Positions 1-9,510 of a stretch of DNA of 64,000 nt are shown here, one piece after another. Origin of the DNA: Gemmatimonadota bacterium. GTDB lineage: Bacteria; Gemmatimonadota; Gemmatimonadetes; Longimicrobiales; Gaopeijiaceae. The stretch's first letter is position 1. Every line of letters begins with the position of its first letter. Below the pieces are notes generated by a model. It had not been told where the DNA came from, ran no database searches, and worked only from the letters and a program-made list of their open reading frames with translations. The stretch covers positions 1 to 64,000 of the forward strand of contig JAURER010000003.1 in NCBI GenBank assembly GCA_030827315.1, given 5' to 3'. Made by a program: the position numbers and the translations under genes.

Positions 1-1
1 G

Positions 2-1699
2 ATCGCGGTGCTCCGCTGCCTCGGGGCCGGTCAGAGCACGGCGTTTCTGGCCTACCTCATTCAGGCCGCGATGCTCGGCCTCCTGGGCGCCTCGGCCGGC
101 GCGGCGCTGGGCGTCGTGCTGCAGGCACTCATGCCCACGATCCTCGCCGGGGTGCTTCCCGTCGACGTGACGACGAGACTCTCTTTCCCTTCCATCGTCG
201 CCGGCCTGGGCATCGGTGTGTGGATGGCCGTGGTCTTCGCGCTGATTCCGCTGCTGCAGGTCCGGGACGTGCCCCCCCTCGCGGCCCTGAGACAGGACTT
301 CGAGGTTCGCCGCGGCCACCTGGATCCGGTCCGGCTCGTAGCCTACGCGCTGCTCGGCGCCAGCGTGCTCGCGCTGTGCGCGTACGAGGCGCCGGACCCC
401 GAGCTCGGACTCGGCTTCGCCGCCGCGCTCGCGGTGGCGGCCGCGCTCATCGCCGGCGTGGGGTGGGGGATCACGCGGATGACTCGCCGCTTCTTCCCGA
501 CCCGCGCTTCCTACCCGATCCGTCAGGGGATCTCGAACCTGTTTCGGCCCCAGAACCAGACCGTGTCGGTGACGCTTGCGCTCGGCTTCGGGGCCTTCGT
601 GATCGGCACCATCGTGCAGATCGAGGGAAGTCTGCGCGACGACCTTACGCTCTCGTTCGGGAGCGGACAGCCCAACCTCCTGCTCTTCGACATCCAGACC
701 GACCAGGCCGAGGGGGTGCGCGGGCTCCTCGGCCCGGAAGCCGACGTGGACGCCTCGCCGCTCGTGACTTCGCGGATCGCGCGGATCAACGGCGTGACCG
801 CAGAGGAACTGCGAGACGATCCGGACCGGGAGTCGCGGCCCGAGGGGTGGGCGCTGCGGCGTGAGTACCGGAACACGTACCGGGAGCGGCTGGGCCGGGC
901 GGAGGAACTGGTTTCGGGTCGCTGGTGGGACGGGACGCCGGGCAGCGACGACGCGACGGAGGTCGTCGCCGGTGGGCTGGCCAGGCTCTCGCTGGAGGTC
1001 GATGTCGCGGAGAGTCTGCGCGTAGGTCTGGGTGACACGATCACGTGGGACGTGGCGGGCGTGGAGATCCCTTCCGTGGTGACGAGCCTCAGGACGGTCG
1101 ACTGGGGCCGCCTGGAGCCGAACTTCTTCGCGATCCTGGAGCCCGGAGTGCTCGAAGACGCCCCGCAGAACGTGGTCATGATCGCGCGGATCGCGGACGC
1201 GGCCGAGCGCGACCGGGTCCAGCGGGAGCTCGTGGGAGCTTTTCCCAACGTCTCCGCCCTCGACTTCTCCCGGGTCCAGGAAGCGATCGAGTCGGTGCTG
1301 TCCCGCGTCCGGCAGGCCGTGGCGTTCCTCGGGGGGTTCAGCGCCCTCGCCGGCGTCATCGTGCTCGTGGGCGCCCTCGCGACCTCACGGCACCAGCGTC
1401 TGCGCGAAGGGGCCCTGCTGAAGACGCTCGGCGCCCGGCGCCGGCAGGTGCTCACCGTCCTCCTCGCGGAGTACCTCGCGCTCGGCACGATCGCTACGGC
1501 GAGTGGGCTCCTGCTCGCGATCGTCGCTTCCGCGGTGGTGGTCCCGACCGTGTTCGGGATCGACTACGCGGTGCGGCTCGGTTCCACGGCGGCCATCTGG
1601 GCGGTGGTCGTGTCCCTCACGGTCGTGACCGGGCTTCTGGGCTCGCGCGAGCTCCTGCGCAGGCCGCCGCTTGCCGTGCTCCGCGAGGCGCCCGAGTAG
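2..1699 (+). CDS. ABC transporter permease, FtsX/MacB-like (5' end outside window)
   Basis: Frame is open to the window edge (IAVLRCLGAGQSTAFLAYLIQ...). C-terminal FtsX-like segment ATSRHQRLREGALLKTLGARRRQVLTVLLAEYLALG. Confidence 0.85.
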   Translation: MAVLRCLGAGQSTAFLAYLIQAAMLGLLGASAGAALGVVLQALMPTILAGVLPVDVTTRLSFPSIVAGLGIGVWMAVVFALIPLLQVRDVPPLAALRQDFEVRRGHLDPVRLVAYALLGASVLALCAYEAPDPELGLGFAAALAVAAALIAGVGWGITRMTRRFFPTRASYPIRQGISNLFRPQNQTVSVTLALGFGAFVIGTIVQIEGSLRDDLTLSFGSGQPNLLLFDIQTDQAEGVRGLLGPEADVDASPLVTSRIARINGVTAEELRDDPDRESRPEGWALRREYRNTYRERLGRAEELVSGRWWDGTPGSDDATEVVAGGLARLSLEVDVAESLRVGLGDTITWDVAGVEIPSVVTSLRTVDWGRLEPNFFAILEPGVLEDAPQNVVMIARIADAAERDRVQRELVGAFPNVSALDFSRVQEAIESVLSRVRQAVAFLGGFSALAGVIVLVGALATSRHQRLREGALLKTLGARRRQVLTVLLAEYLALGTIATASGLLLAIVASAVVVPTVFGIDYAVRLGSTAAIWAVVVSLTVVTGLLGSRELLRRPPLAVLREAPE

Positions 1700-1714
1700 T
1701 CCCGAGACGCGGCT

Positions 1715-2128
1715 TCAGTTCAGCGCGTTCGCCGCGAGCAGGTCGGCAGGCAGTCTCAGCGTCACTTCGTGGTGACATCCGTCGCACGGGAGCGGATGCG
1801 GGACGCGAAGCCGGGCGGGCTTCACGTGGAGGGCGTGGCCGCACCTCGGACACGCGCCGTCGATGGTCTGCAGCGTGAACCGCTCGATCCAGCGCCGCCG
1901 GGCGAGCGCGGCGCCGGTCACGAGGGCCCCGATCGGCCACACGGCGTGAGGCGGGACGATCGCCGCGAGTGGAGCGACCAACGCGAAGACGGCCATGGTC
2001 CGCACGGCGCCACCGACCCGCCAGGCCGAGCTCCGCGCCGTCACCCGGACGCGCACGTGCACGGGCTCGAACCCGAAGAGGGTCGCCTGCGCCCCGGCGT
2101 CGAAGGTGCCGGGCGCGGTTTTGGCCAC
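1715..2128 (-). CDS. Small membrane protein with C-terminal zinc ribbon, unknown function
   Basis: Likely GTG start at 2128, just after the aminotransferase stop. Hydrophobic segment MAVFALVAPLAAIVPPHAVWPIGALVTGAALA then CPRCGHAL...CDGCHHEVTL. Confidence 0.55.
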   Translation of the reverse strand: MAKTAPGTFDAGAQATLFGFEPVHVRVRVTARSSAWRVGGAVRTMAVFALVAPLAAIVPPHAVWPIGALVTGAALARRRWIERFTLQTIDGACPRCGHALHVKPARLRVPHPLPCDGCHHEVTLRLPADLLAANALN

Positions 2129-2133
2129 GCCGG

Positions 2134-3309
2134 CTACCCCTTCGCGGCGAAGGCCCGGAGTCTCTCGCCCGCCTCGTGCAGCGTCTCGATCCGCTTGCAG
2201 AAAACGAAGCGTGCGAGTGAGTGCCCGCGTTCGGGGACGCTGAAGAAGCTCCCGCCGGGTACCGGCGCCACGCCACCCTCCCGCGTGAGACGTTTCCCGA
2301 ACGTCATGGAGTCCTCGTCGCTGAGTGCCGAGAAGTCCGCGAGCACGTAGTAGGCGCCCTGGGGAAAGCGACACGCGAACCCGGCCTCCTGGAGGGCCGC
2401 GACCAGAATGCCGCCCCGCTCCCGGTACTGCGTGACCATGTCTTCGTAGTACGAAGCCGGAAGCTCGTTGAGCCCGACGGCGCACGCCTCCTGGAGCGGC
2501 GCCGGTGCGCCCACGGTGAGGAAGTCATGCACCTTTCGGATGGCGTTGGTAAGGGTCGGCGGGGCGATGATCGTGCCGATGCGCCAACCGGTCACGCTGA
2601 ACGTCTTCGAAAGTCCGGAGATGGTGATCGTCCGGTCGCGCATGCCCGGGAAGGTGGCGAGGGGGATGTGCTCCCCCTCGTAGTAGATGTGCTCGTAGAT
2701 CTCGTCGGTGATGGCGAGGATGTCGTGCTCGATGCACACGTCCGCGATCGCCTGCAGCTCTTCCCGCGTGAAGACGCGTCCGGTCGGGTTGTTCGGAGTG
2801 TTGATGACGATGGCCCGCGTCCTCGACGTGACGACCGCCTCGAGCATCGCCTTCTCGAGCCGGTAATCCGGAGCCTCGAGCGTCACGAACACCGGCTTCG
2901 CCTCGCACAGGATCGCGTCCGGGCCGTAATTCTCGTAAAACGGCTCGAAGACGATCACCTCTTCACCCGGATCGACGACCGCGAGCATGACCGACGCCAT
3001 GGCTTCGGTGCCGCCGCAGGTGACCGTGATCTCGCGCTCGGTGTCGACCTCCATCCCGTAGTGCTCACGGTACTTCCTCGCGAGCGCGTGCCGGAGACTC
3101 GGGGAACCCCACGTGATCGCGTACTGGTTCACGTCGCTGCGGATGGCCGCGCAGGCAGCCTCCTTGAGAAGCTCCGGGGCGGCGAAATCGGGAAATCCCT
3201 GCGCCAGATTCACCGCATCGTGTTCGCGGGCGACGCGGGTCATTTCGCGGATGACGGATTCGGTGAAGGAGTGCGTGCGCCGGGCGGTGCGCTGGAGCCG
3301 GTGGGTCAT
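2134..3309 (-). CDS. Pyridoxal-phosphate aminotransferase class I/II (methionine/kynurenine aminotransferase-like)
   Basis: VNLAQGFPDFAAPELLKEA, NTPNNPTGRVFTREEL, SGLSKTFSVTGWRIGTIIAP. Start assigned at MTHRLQRT. Confidence 0.9.
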   Translation of the reverse strand: MTHRLQRTARRTHSFTESVIREMTRVAREHDAVNLAQGFPDFAAPELLKEAACAAIRSDVNQYAITWGSPSLRHALARKYREHYGMEVDTEREITVTCGGTEAMASVMLAVVDPGEEVIVFEPFYENYGPDAILCEAKPVFVTLEAPDYRLEKAMLEAVVTSRTRAIVINTPNNPTGRVFTREELQAIADVCIEHDILAITDEIYEHIYYEGEHIPLATFPGMRDRTITISGLSKTFSVTGWRIGTIIAPPTLTNAIRKVHDFLTVGAPAPLQEACAVGLNELPASYYEDMVTQYRERGGILVAALQEAGFACRFPQGAYYVLADFSALSDEDSMTFGKRLTREGGVAPVPGGSFFSVPERGHSLARFVFCKRIETLHEAGERLRAFAAKG

Positions 3310-3533
3310 GGATCGTGGGGTCGGGGTGCGCGACGGATGCCGCGGTGGCGCGCCATGATGGACACCGGCCGGCGACACGGCAACCGCCTCGGTCCCACGC
3401 CTCGGGGCGGGCGTGCGCTCCGCGCTGCTCCGGGGTCTGGCCCGGCGGCGCTCCTCGGCTCAACTTCACGCTCCCCGGTCCCCGGTCCCCCCGCGGAGCG
3501 GATTGTCCCCGAATGGAAACGACCGGAGCGCCC

Positions 3534-3920
3534 ATGAGGCCGTCTCGTCTCCCGATCATCGCTACGTTGTTTCTCGCGGCAACGCCGCTCACCACCCAGC
3601 AGCACGCGGGTACCCTCGCTGCGCTCGAAGGGACGGAGAGCGGGCTCGCCGGCATGAGCGGGAGGGCCTCCGACGCAGAGGTCGTGCTCGCCGACCGGAG
3701 CATGGTCTACGTGGGCTCGGCCGCCGCAGGCGTCTTCCAGCCGAACCCCGACGTTGTCTGGGTGGGCAGGAGAGAGGGAAACCCGCGCAACCGCGCGGGC
3801 GTGGGCCGGGGTCTGTTCAAGTCCGTGGACGGGGGCCGCAGCTGGGCGTCGAGGGGCTTCGAATCTTCCGAGCGCTTCCATCGGGTCGTCACGCACCCCA
3901 CGTTCGGAGACGGCCGGTGA
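3534..3920 (+). pseudogene. Truncated BNR/sortilin-like (VPS10-type) glycosyl hydrolase remnant
   Basis: Signal peptide MRPSRLPIIATLFLAATPLTTQQ, then MVYVGSAAAGVF joined directly to PNPDVVWVGRREGNPRNRAGVGRGLFKSVDGGRSWASRGFESSERFHRVVTHPT and a stop. Known relatives are many hundreds of residues long. Confidence 0.6.
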
Positions 3921-4825
3921 AGCCCGCGCCCGCGGTCCGTGGACTCGCGCTCGCCGCCGCGCTGTGCGCCGGCGTTCACGCCGCGCCGCTCGGAGCGCAG
4001 GAGCCGCTTCGCCTCTTCATCTCGGTGGACATGGAGGGGATCGGCGGCATCGGTACAGGGGCGATGACGTCGGCCGGCGGGAAGGACTACGCGACCGGTC
4101 GCGAGCTCATGACCGACGAGGTCAACACGGTGGTCGAGGCCATTTTCGCGCACGACGCCCGGGCCCGGATCGTGGTGAACGATGCGCACGGAGACCATCA
4201 GAATCTGCTCCACACGCAGCTCGACCCGCGCGTCGTCTACATTCAGGGAGCCCTCAAGCCGCTGGGGATGGTGCAGGGGCTCGACGGCACCTTCGACGGG
4301 GTGATCTTCGTCGGCTACCACGCGAAGGCGGGCGACCCGGACGGCTTCCTCGCGCACACGGGCACGGGCTCCGTGAAGGGTCTCTGGCTCAACGACGTGG
4401 AGGTGGGCGAGGGGGGGATGAACGCGGCCTTCGCCGGCGCGCACGGCGTGCCCGTGATCCTCGCGTCGGGTGACTCTGCGGCCTCCGCCGAGCTCTCTGC
4501 GCTCCTCGACACCGAGACCGTCACCACCAAGACCGCCGAGACGCCCGCCGCGGCCCGCCTGCTGCACCCCGAGGTAGTCCGGGGCATGCTCGGCGAGGGG
4601 GTGGCCCGTGCGCTGGAGCGTCTGGAGAGGGGAGGGTACGAGGCGTTCGATCTCGGAACACCTGTGCGGATCCGGGTACGCTTCGCCACCACGATCCACG
4701 TCGACATTCTGATGTCGATTCCGGGGATGACGAAGGTCGACGGCTTCACGGTGGAGTACACCGCCACGAGTGCCGATCAGGCGTACCGACTCATCCGGCT
4801 GATGTATCGTTTCGTCCAAACCTGA
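3917..4825 (+). CDS. M55 family D-aminopeptidase (DppA-like), predicted secreted
   Basis: GTG start overlaps the upstream stop (GTGA). Signal peptide, then LFISVDMEGIGGI, VNDAHGDHQNLL, GYHAKAGDPDGFLAHT. Confidence 0.85.
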   Translation: MKPAPAVRGLALAAALCAGVHAAPLGAQEPLRLFISVDMEGIGGIGTGAMTSAGGKDYATGRELMTDEVNTVVEAIFAHDARARIVVNDAHGDHQNLLHTQLDPRVVYIQGALKPLGMVQGLDGTFDGVIFVGYHAKAGDPDGFLAHTGTGSVKGLWLNDVEVGEGGMNAAFAGAHGVPVILASGDSAASAELSALLDTETVTTKTAETPAAARLLHPEVVRGMLGEGVARALERLERGGYEAFDLGTPVRIRVRFATTIHVDILMSIPGMTKVDGFTVEYTATSADQAYRLIRLMYRFVQT

Positions 4826-4838
4826 ACCCCACACTGCG

Positions 4839-5753
4839 ATGCTGCGCGACGCCCTCCTCTGGGCCTCCACGAACCCCACGCTCGCTCAGAAGCTGCCGCG
4901 CTACCGGTTCGTCCAGAAAGCGACCAAACGGTTCATGCCCGGCGAGGACCGGCAGGACGCCCTGAACGAGTGCGCCACACTGGGCGCGCGCGGCATCTCC
5001 TCGACGATCACGCTCCTGGGGGAAAATCTGACGTCGCTGGACGAGGCCGACGCTGTGGTCGCGCACTACCTCGACAGCCTCCGGGCCATTGAGGAACAGG
5101 GGCTGCGAACGGTCATCTCCATCAAGCCCACGCAGCTGGGTCTCGACTTTGGTGTGGACGAAGCGACCCGGCGCCTCGCACAGCTCTGCGCCGCCACGCC
5201 GACCACCGTCTGGATCGACATGGAGGGCTCGGCTTACGTCGATCAGACGCTCGACATCTTCCGGACGGTCAAGCGGGAGCGGAGCAACGTGGGGCTGTGC
5301 ATCCAGGCGTATCTGCGGCGGACCGCCGCCGACCTCGAGTCGCTCCTGCCGCTCGATCCCGACATCCGGATCGTGAAGGGCGCCTACAACGAGCCAGAAT
5401 CGATCGCGTTCCCCGACAAGCGGGACGTGGACCGGAGTTTCGTGGCGCTCGCGGAGAGCCTCCTGCGGGCGCGGCGCGACGGGGGCAGGGGCACGGCCGT
5501 GCTCGCGACGCATGACCCCCGGATGATCTCCGAGACGAACCGGCTGGCGAACGAGCTGGGCGTCGACAGGGAGGCGTACGAGTTCTCCATGCTGTTCGGG
5601 ATCCAGCGGAACGAACAGGACCGACTGGCCCGGGCCGGGTACCGGATGCGCGTCCTCGTGAGCTACGGCTCCGCGTGGTTCCCCTGGTACATGCGGCGTC
5701 TCGCAGAGCGGCCGGCGAACCTCTGGTTCGTGGCCAAACAGATGATCGGGTGA
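4839..5753 (+). CDS. Proline dehydrogenase (monofunctional)
   Basis: ISSTITLLGENL, IKPTQLGLDFG, IWDMEGS-like WIDMEGSAYVDQTLDIF, CIQAYLRRTAADLESLL, RIVKGAYNEPESIAFPDK. Confidence 0.88.
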   Translation: MLRDALLWASTNPTLAQKLPRYRFVQKATKRFMPGEDRQDALNECATLGARGISSTITLLGENLTSLDEADAVVAHYLDSLRAIEEQGLRTVISIKPTQLGLDFGVDEATRRLAQLCAATPTTVWIDMEGSAYVDQTLDIFRTVKRERSNVGLCIQAYLRRTAADLESLLPLDPDIRIVKGAYNEPESIAFPDKRDVDRSFVALAESLLRARRDGGRGTAVLATHDPRMISETNRLANELGVDREAYEFSMLFGIQRNEQDRLARAGYRMRVLVSYGSAWFPWYMRRLAERPANLWFVAKQMIG

Positions 5754-7000
5754 CTCCGGCCTCCGTCGGCCCGTGGCCGGGCGACGACGATCCAGGACGC
5801 TGGCGCGCCCTGGCGGTGGTCTCCGCGGCGATGCTGCTTTCGCTCAGCGCATGGATGACCGCGACCGCCGTCGGCGCCGAACTGCAGGTACGCTGGGGGC
5901 TGACGACGTCCGAGGTAGGGTGGCTCACCACGACCGTCCAGCTCGGCTTCGTAGCGGGTACGGCCCTCGCGGCCGTCCTGAACGTGGCCGACGTGGTGCG
6001 CGCCCGGACCCTCTTCGCGACGTCGGCGCTGATGGCCGCACTCGTTAACGCGGGGCTCCTCCTCGCACCCGGGTATGCGAGCGCGCTCGCCCTGAGGTTC
6101 CTCACGGGCGCGTTCCTCGCCGGGGTCTATCCGCCCGGCATGAAGATGGTCTCCACCTGGTTCCGCTCCGCGCGCGGCCTCGCCATAGGCACCGTCGTCG
6201 GTGCGCTCACCGTGGGGAAGGCGACCCCGTGGCTCATCAAGGCGGCGGGGGGCGCCAGCCTCGGCGCCGTCGTGGCCGGAGCCTCGGTCGCCGGACTGGC
6301 CGGCTCGCTCCTCGTGGCCGCGGGCTACCGAGACGGGCCGTACCCCTTTCCGAGCCGACCCTTCGAATGGGCCCGGGTGGGGAGGATTCTCCGCCACCGC
6401 GAGACGATGCTCGCGACCGGTGGATACCTCGGACACATGTGGGAGCTTTACGCCATGTGGACGTGGGCGCCGACCTTCCTCGGCGTCGCGGCTGCCGGGC
6501 GTGTCTCGACGGGCACCGTCGACCTCGTCGCCTTCGGTGCGATCGCTGCCGGGGGCCTGGGCTGCGTCTGGGGCGGGCTCGCGGCCGACCGGATAGGGCG
6601 TGCGCGGGTGGTGAATCTGGCGATGGGCGTAAGCGGGGTATGTTGCCTCCTGGCGGGTCCAGCCACCGGGCTTCCCTTCGTGGCGCTGGCGGTGCTGACA
6701 TGGGTCTGGGGATTCTTCGTGGTGGCCGACTCCGCGCAGTTCAGCGCACTGGTCACCGAGGTCGCCCCCGCCGACTCGGTAGGGACCGCCCTCATGCTCC
6801 AGACTTCGATGGGCTTCCTGCTCACCATGGTCACGATCCAGGCCTTGCCCGTGGCGGTGGACACGTTCTCGTGGCGGTGGGGATTCGCCTTTCTCGCGCT
6901 CGGGCCCGCAGCCGGGATCTTCAGCATCCGTCGCCTGGCAGACGTCCGACGATTAGCTTCGGCTCCATCGTCCCCGCAGTCTCCCGGAGTTCCACGATGA
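5750..7000 (+). CDS. MFS transporter
   Basis: GTG start overlaps the proline dehydrogenase stop. About 12 hydrophobic segments; LRFLTGAFLAGVYPPGMKMVSTWFRSARGLAIGTVVGALTVG. Confidence 0.85.
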   Translation: MTPASVGPWPGDDDPGRWRALAVVSAAMLLSLSAWMTATAVGAELQVRWGLTTSEVGWLTTTVQLGFVAGTALAAVLNVADVVRARTLFATSALMAALVNAGLLLAPGYASALALRFLTGAFLAGVYPPGMKMVSTWFRSARGLAIGTVVGALTVGKATPWLIKAAGGASLGAVVAGASVAGLAGSLLVAAGYRDGPYPFPSRPFEWARVGRILRHRETMLATGGYLGHMWELYAMWTWAPTFLGVAAAGRVSTGTVDLVAFGAIAAGGLGCVWGGLAADRIGRARVVNLAMGVSGVCCLLAGPATGLPFVALAVLTWVWGFFVVADSAQFSALVTEVAPADSVGTALMLQTSMGFLLTMVTIQALPVAVDTFSWRWGFAFLALGPAAGIFSIRRLADVRRLASAPSSPQSPGVPR

Positions 7001-7380
7001 AACGACTCGCATTCCTGTCCCTCGCGGTCTCCTTGATGACCGGCGCGACGGCGTTCCCGGGGGTGACGGACCTCGTGCACTTCGGACTGCGCTCCTCGTC
7101 GCCGGCGGCGGACGCCACCGTCGCTGCCGTCGAGGAGATTCGCCTCACCTTCACCCAGGTGCCGCAAGAGAACTCCGCCACGATCCGACTTGTGAACGCG
7201 GGCGGTGACCTCGTCGAGACCGGGGAGCTGCAGAGCGACCCGAACGACGCGACGACAGTCTTCGTCGCCGTCGGCACGGCGCTCGCGCACGGCCGGTACA
7301 CCGTCGCCTGGCGCGGAATCGGAGACGACGGGCACGTGGTGCGCGGGGATTTCGGGTTCACCGTCGCGGCGCAGCGTTAG
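6997..7380 (+). CDS. CopC-domain periplasmic protein
   Basis: ATGA overlap with the MFS gene. Signal peptide, HFGLRSSSPAADATVAAVEEIRLTFTQ and GDDGHVVRGDFGFTV (CopC fold). Confidence 0.75.
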   Translation: MKRLAFLSLAVSLMTGATAFPGVTDLVHFGLRSSSPAADATVAAVEEIRLTFTQVPQENSATIRLVNAGGDLVETGELQSDPNDATTVFVAVGTALAHGRYTVAWRGIGDDGHVVRGDFGFTVAAQR

Positions 7381-7386
7381 CGGCGC

Positions 7387-8283
7387 TTGAACGCCCTGGT
7401 GGGGGCCGCGACCGGCTGGCTGCTCTTCGCCGGCCTGGTGCTGATGGTAGGCGCGAGCGCGGCTCGTTGGCTCGTGATTCCTCGCGCGTTCGGGCCCGGT
7501 GATGACCGTGACCGTGTGATCGCCTCCGCCGCGCGGATGGGTCTCGCCGGAGCCCTCCTGCTCCCCGTTGCCATGGCCCTGGTGTTCCATCGGCAGCTCG
7601 CGGAGTTCCGAGATCCGTTCGCGACGCTGGGCGAGGACGCGTCGCTCCTGCTCCGCGCCACCGAGTGGGGCTCGACGTTCGTCATGGCCGCGGGCGTCTC
7701 GCTCGCCGCGGTCGCGGTCTGGATCTTCATCGCTCGCGCGCGGGCGTGGGGCTGGCTCGTCGCCCCCCCGCTCGCCATCGGACTGTCGGCCTACCCCGCG
7801 CTCTCGGGACACGCGTCGGGTACGGGTGACCTCACCGGCATCACCATCCCCGCCGACACCGCGCACGTGCTCGCCGCGGGGGTCTGGGTGGGGGGGCTCG
7901 CCTTTCTGCTGTACGCGGACCGGCGCTCGCGGCAGGCGCTCGGGGCGAGTGATCTCCCGCGACTGGTTTCCGCGTACTCGCCCGTCGCCGTCGGGAGCGT
8001 CGGCGTACTGCTGCTCACCGGCGTCGTTGGGTCGTGGGCGCAGCTCGAGGGACTGGCCGCCCTCACCACGACACCGTACGGACGAATCCTCCTCGGCAAG
8101 CTTGCGCTCGTGGCGGCGGTGATGGGATTGGGTCTACGCAACTGGAAGCGGCTCACGCCGGTCCTGGGCACGAGCGAGGGACCGGCCGCGCTTCGGCGCT
8201 CGGCCACCATCGAGCTCGCTCTCGCCCAGCTCGTACTGCTCGTCACCGCCGTCCTCGTCCGCACTTCACCCCTCGGTCACTGA
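7387..8283 (+). CDS. CopD family copper-resistance membrane protein
   Basis: Multi-TM; HVLAAGVWVGGLAFLLYADRRSRQ, SVGVLLLTGVVGSWAQLEGLAALTTTPYGRILLGKLALV. Directly follows copC. Confidence 0.8.
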   Translation: MNALVGAATGWLLFAGLVLMVGASAARWLVIPRAFGPGDDRDRVIASAARMGLAGALLLPVAMALVFHRQLAEFRDPFATLGEDASLLLRATEWGSTFVMAAGVSLAAVAVWIFIARARAWGWLVAPPLAIGLSAYPALSGHASGTGDLTGITIPADTAHVLAAGVWVGGLAFLLYADRRSRQALGASDLPRLVSAYSPVAVGSVGVLLLTGVVGSWAQLEGLAALTTTPYGRILLGKLALVAAVMGLGLRNWKRLTPVLGTSEGPAALRRSATIELALAQLVLLVTAVLVRTSPLGH

Positions 8284-8286
8284 CGC

Positions 8287-9510
8287 ATGCTCCACATCGC
8301 CATCGCCGCGGGCCTCATGCTCGGCATCGGAGCCGGGCTGCTCGGCGCCGCCGGCTCGGAACTCTTCCTCACCGTCTCCATGGCCTCGGAGCCGTTCGGG
8401 CGCGCCTTCATCTCGGCCATCCGGATGGTCATCATCCCGCTCGTGATGGCCGTGGTCTTCACGGGCGTCGCCAACCTCGGCGATCCCCGCAAGCTCGGCC
8501 GCCTCGGGGGCACGACGCTCCTCTTCTTCTGGGGCTCGGTGCTGCCGGCCATCGTGATCGGCATGGGCGTCATGTGGGCCGCCCTCTCGTTCGCCCCCGC
8601 CATCACGCCGCCCGAGGCCGTGGCTGGCGACGCCCCGGCGCTCCCGGGCATCGTCGACTTTCTCGTGGGCCTGATCCCGAGCAACCCCTTCGCCGCGGCG
8701 ACCGAGGGCGCACTGCTCCAGTTGATCGTGTTCACGGCTCTCCTGGCGGCCGCCGCGGGGACGCTGGAGGCGCACGCCCGGCAGCGACTCGTGGACTTCG
8801 CCGAGGCGCTCAGCGACGCCCTCATCAAGCTCGTCTGGTGGATTCTTTGGACGGCGCCCCTGGGCATCTTCGGCCTCGCCGCTCCCGTCACCGCCCAGCT
8901 GGGGTGGGGCCTGATCCAGAGCCTGGCGGTCTTCGTGGTGGCCGTGGTGGTCGGACTCGCCGTCTACATCTCGGCCGTCTACTTCCCGTTGCTGAGGATC
9001 GTGGGAGGGATCGGACCGGTGCGCTTCCTCGCTGGGACCTTCGGAGCGGCTTCCATCGCCTTCTCCACCACGAGCACCGCGGCGGCGCTACCCGTGACTC
9101 TCGAGGAGGCCAAGAGGAAGCTGGGCGTCTCGGAGCCGGTCGCGGACCTCGTGCTGCCCCTCGGCGCCTCGATGTACCGCGCGGGTTCGGCACTCTTTCA
9201 GGGCGCGGCCGTGGTCTTCCTCGCCCACCTCTTCGACGTGTCGATTCCGCCCGCCGCGGTCGGCGGGGCCATCCTCGCCACTTTCATGGTCTCGCTCACG
9301 GTCGCGCCCGTCCCCTCGTCCGGCGTCATGACGCTCGCGCCGGCGCTCGACGCCGTGGGGGTTCCCCTGTCGGGTCTGTCGATCCTGCTCGGAATCGATC
9401 GAATCCCCGACATGTTCCGTTCGACGGTGAACCTGCTCGGGCAGATCACCGCGGCCGTCGTCGTGGACAACTGGGCAGGCGAAGCGGGGGCGGCTTCCGA
9501 TGATGAGTGA
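8287..9510 (+). CDS. Dicarboxylate/amino acid:cation (Na+ or H+) symporter, DAACS family
   Basis: FISAIRMVIIPLVMAVVFTGVANLGDPRKLGRLG, AFSTTSTAAALPVTLEEA, PLGASMYRAGSALFQG. Confidence 0.88.
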   Translation: MLHIAIAAGLMLGIGAGLLGAAGSELFLTVSMASEPFGRAFISAIRMVIIPLVMAVVFTGVANLGDPRKLGRLGGTTLLFFWGSVLPAIVIGMGVMWAALSFAPAITPPEAVAGDAPALPGIVDFLVGLIPSNPFAAATEGALLQLIVFTALLAAAAGTLEAHARQRLVDFAEALSDALIKLVWWILWTAPLGIFGLAAPVTAQLGWGLIQSLAVFVVAVVVGLAVYISAVYFPLLRIVGGIGPVRFLAGTFGAASIAFSTTSTAAALPVTLEEAKRKLGVSEPVADLVLPLGASMYRAGSALFQGAAVVFLAHLFDVSIPPAAVGGAILATFMVSLTVAPVPSSGVMTLAPALDAVGVPLSGLSILLGIDRIPDMFRSTVNLLGQITAAVVVDNWAGEAGAASDDE

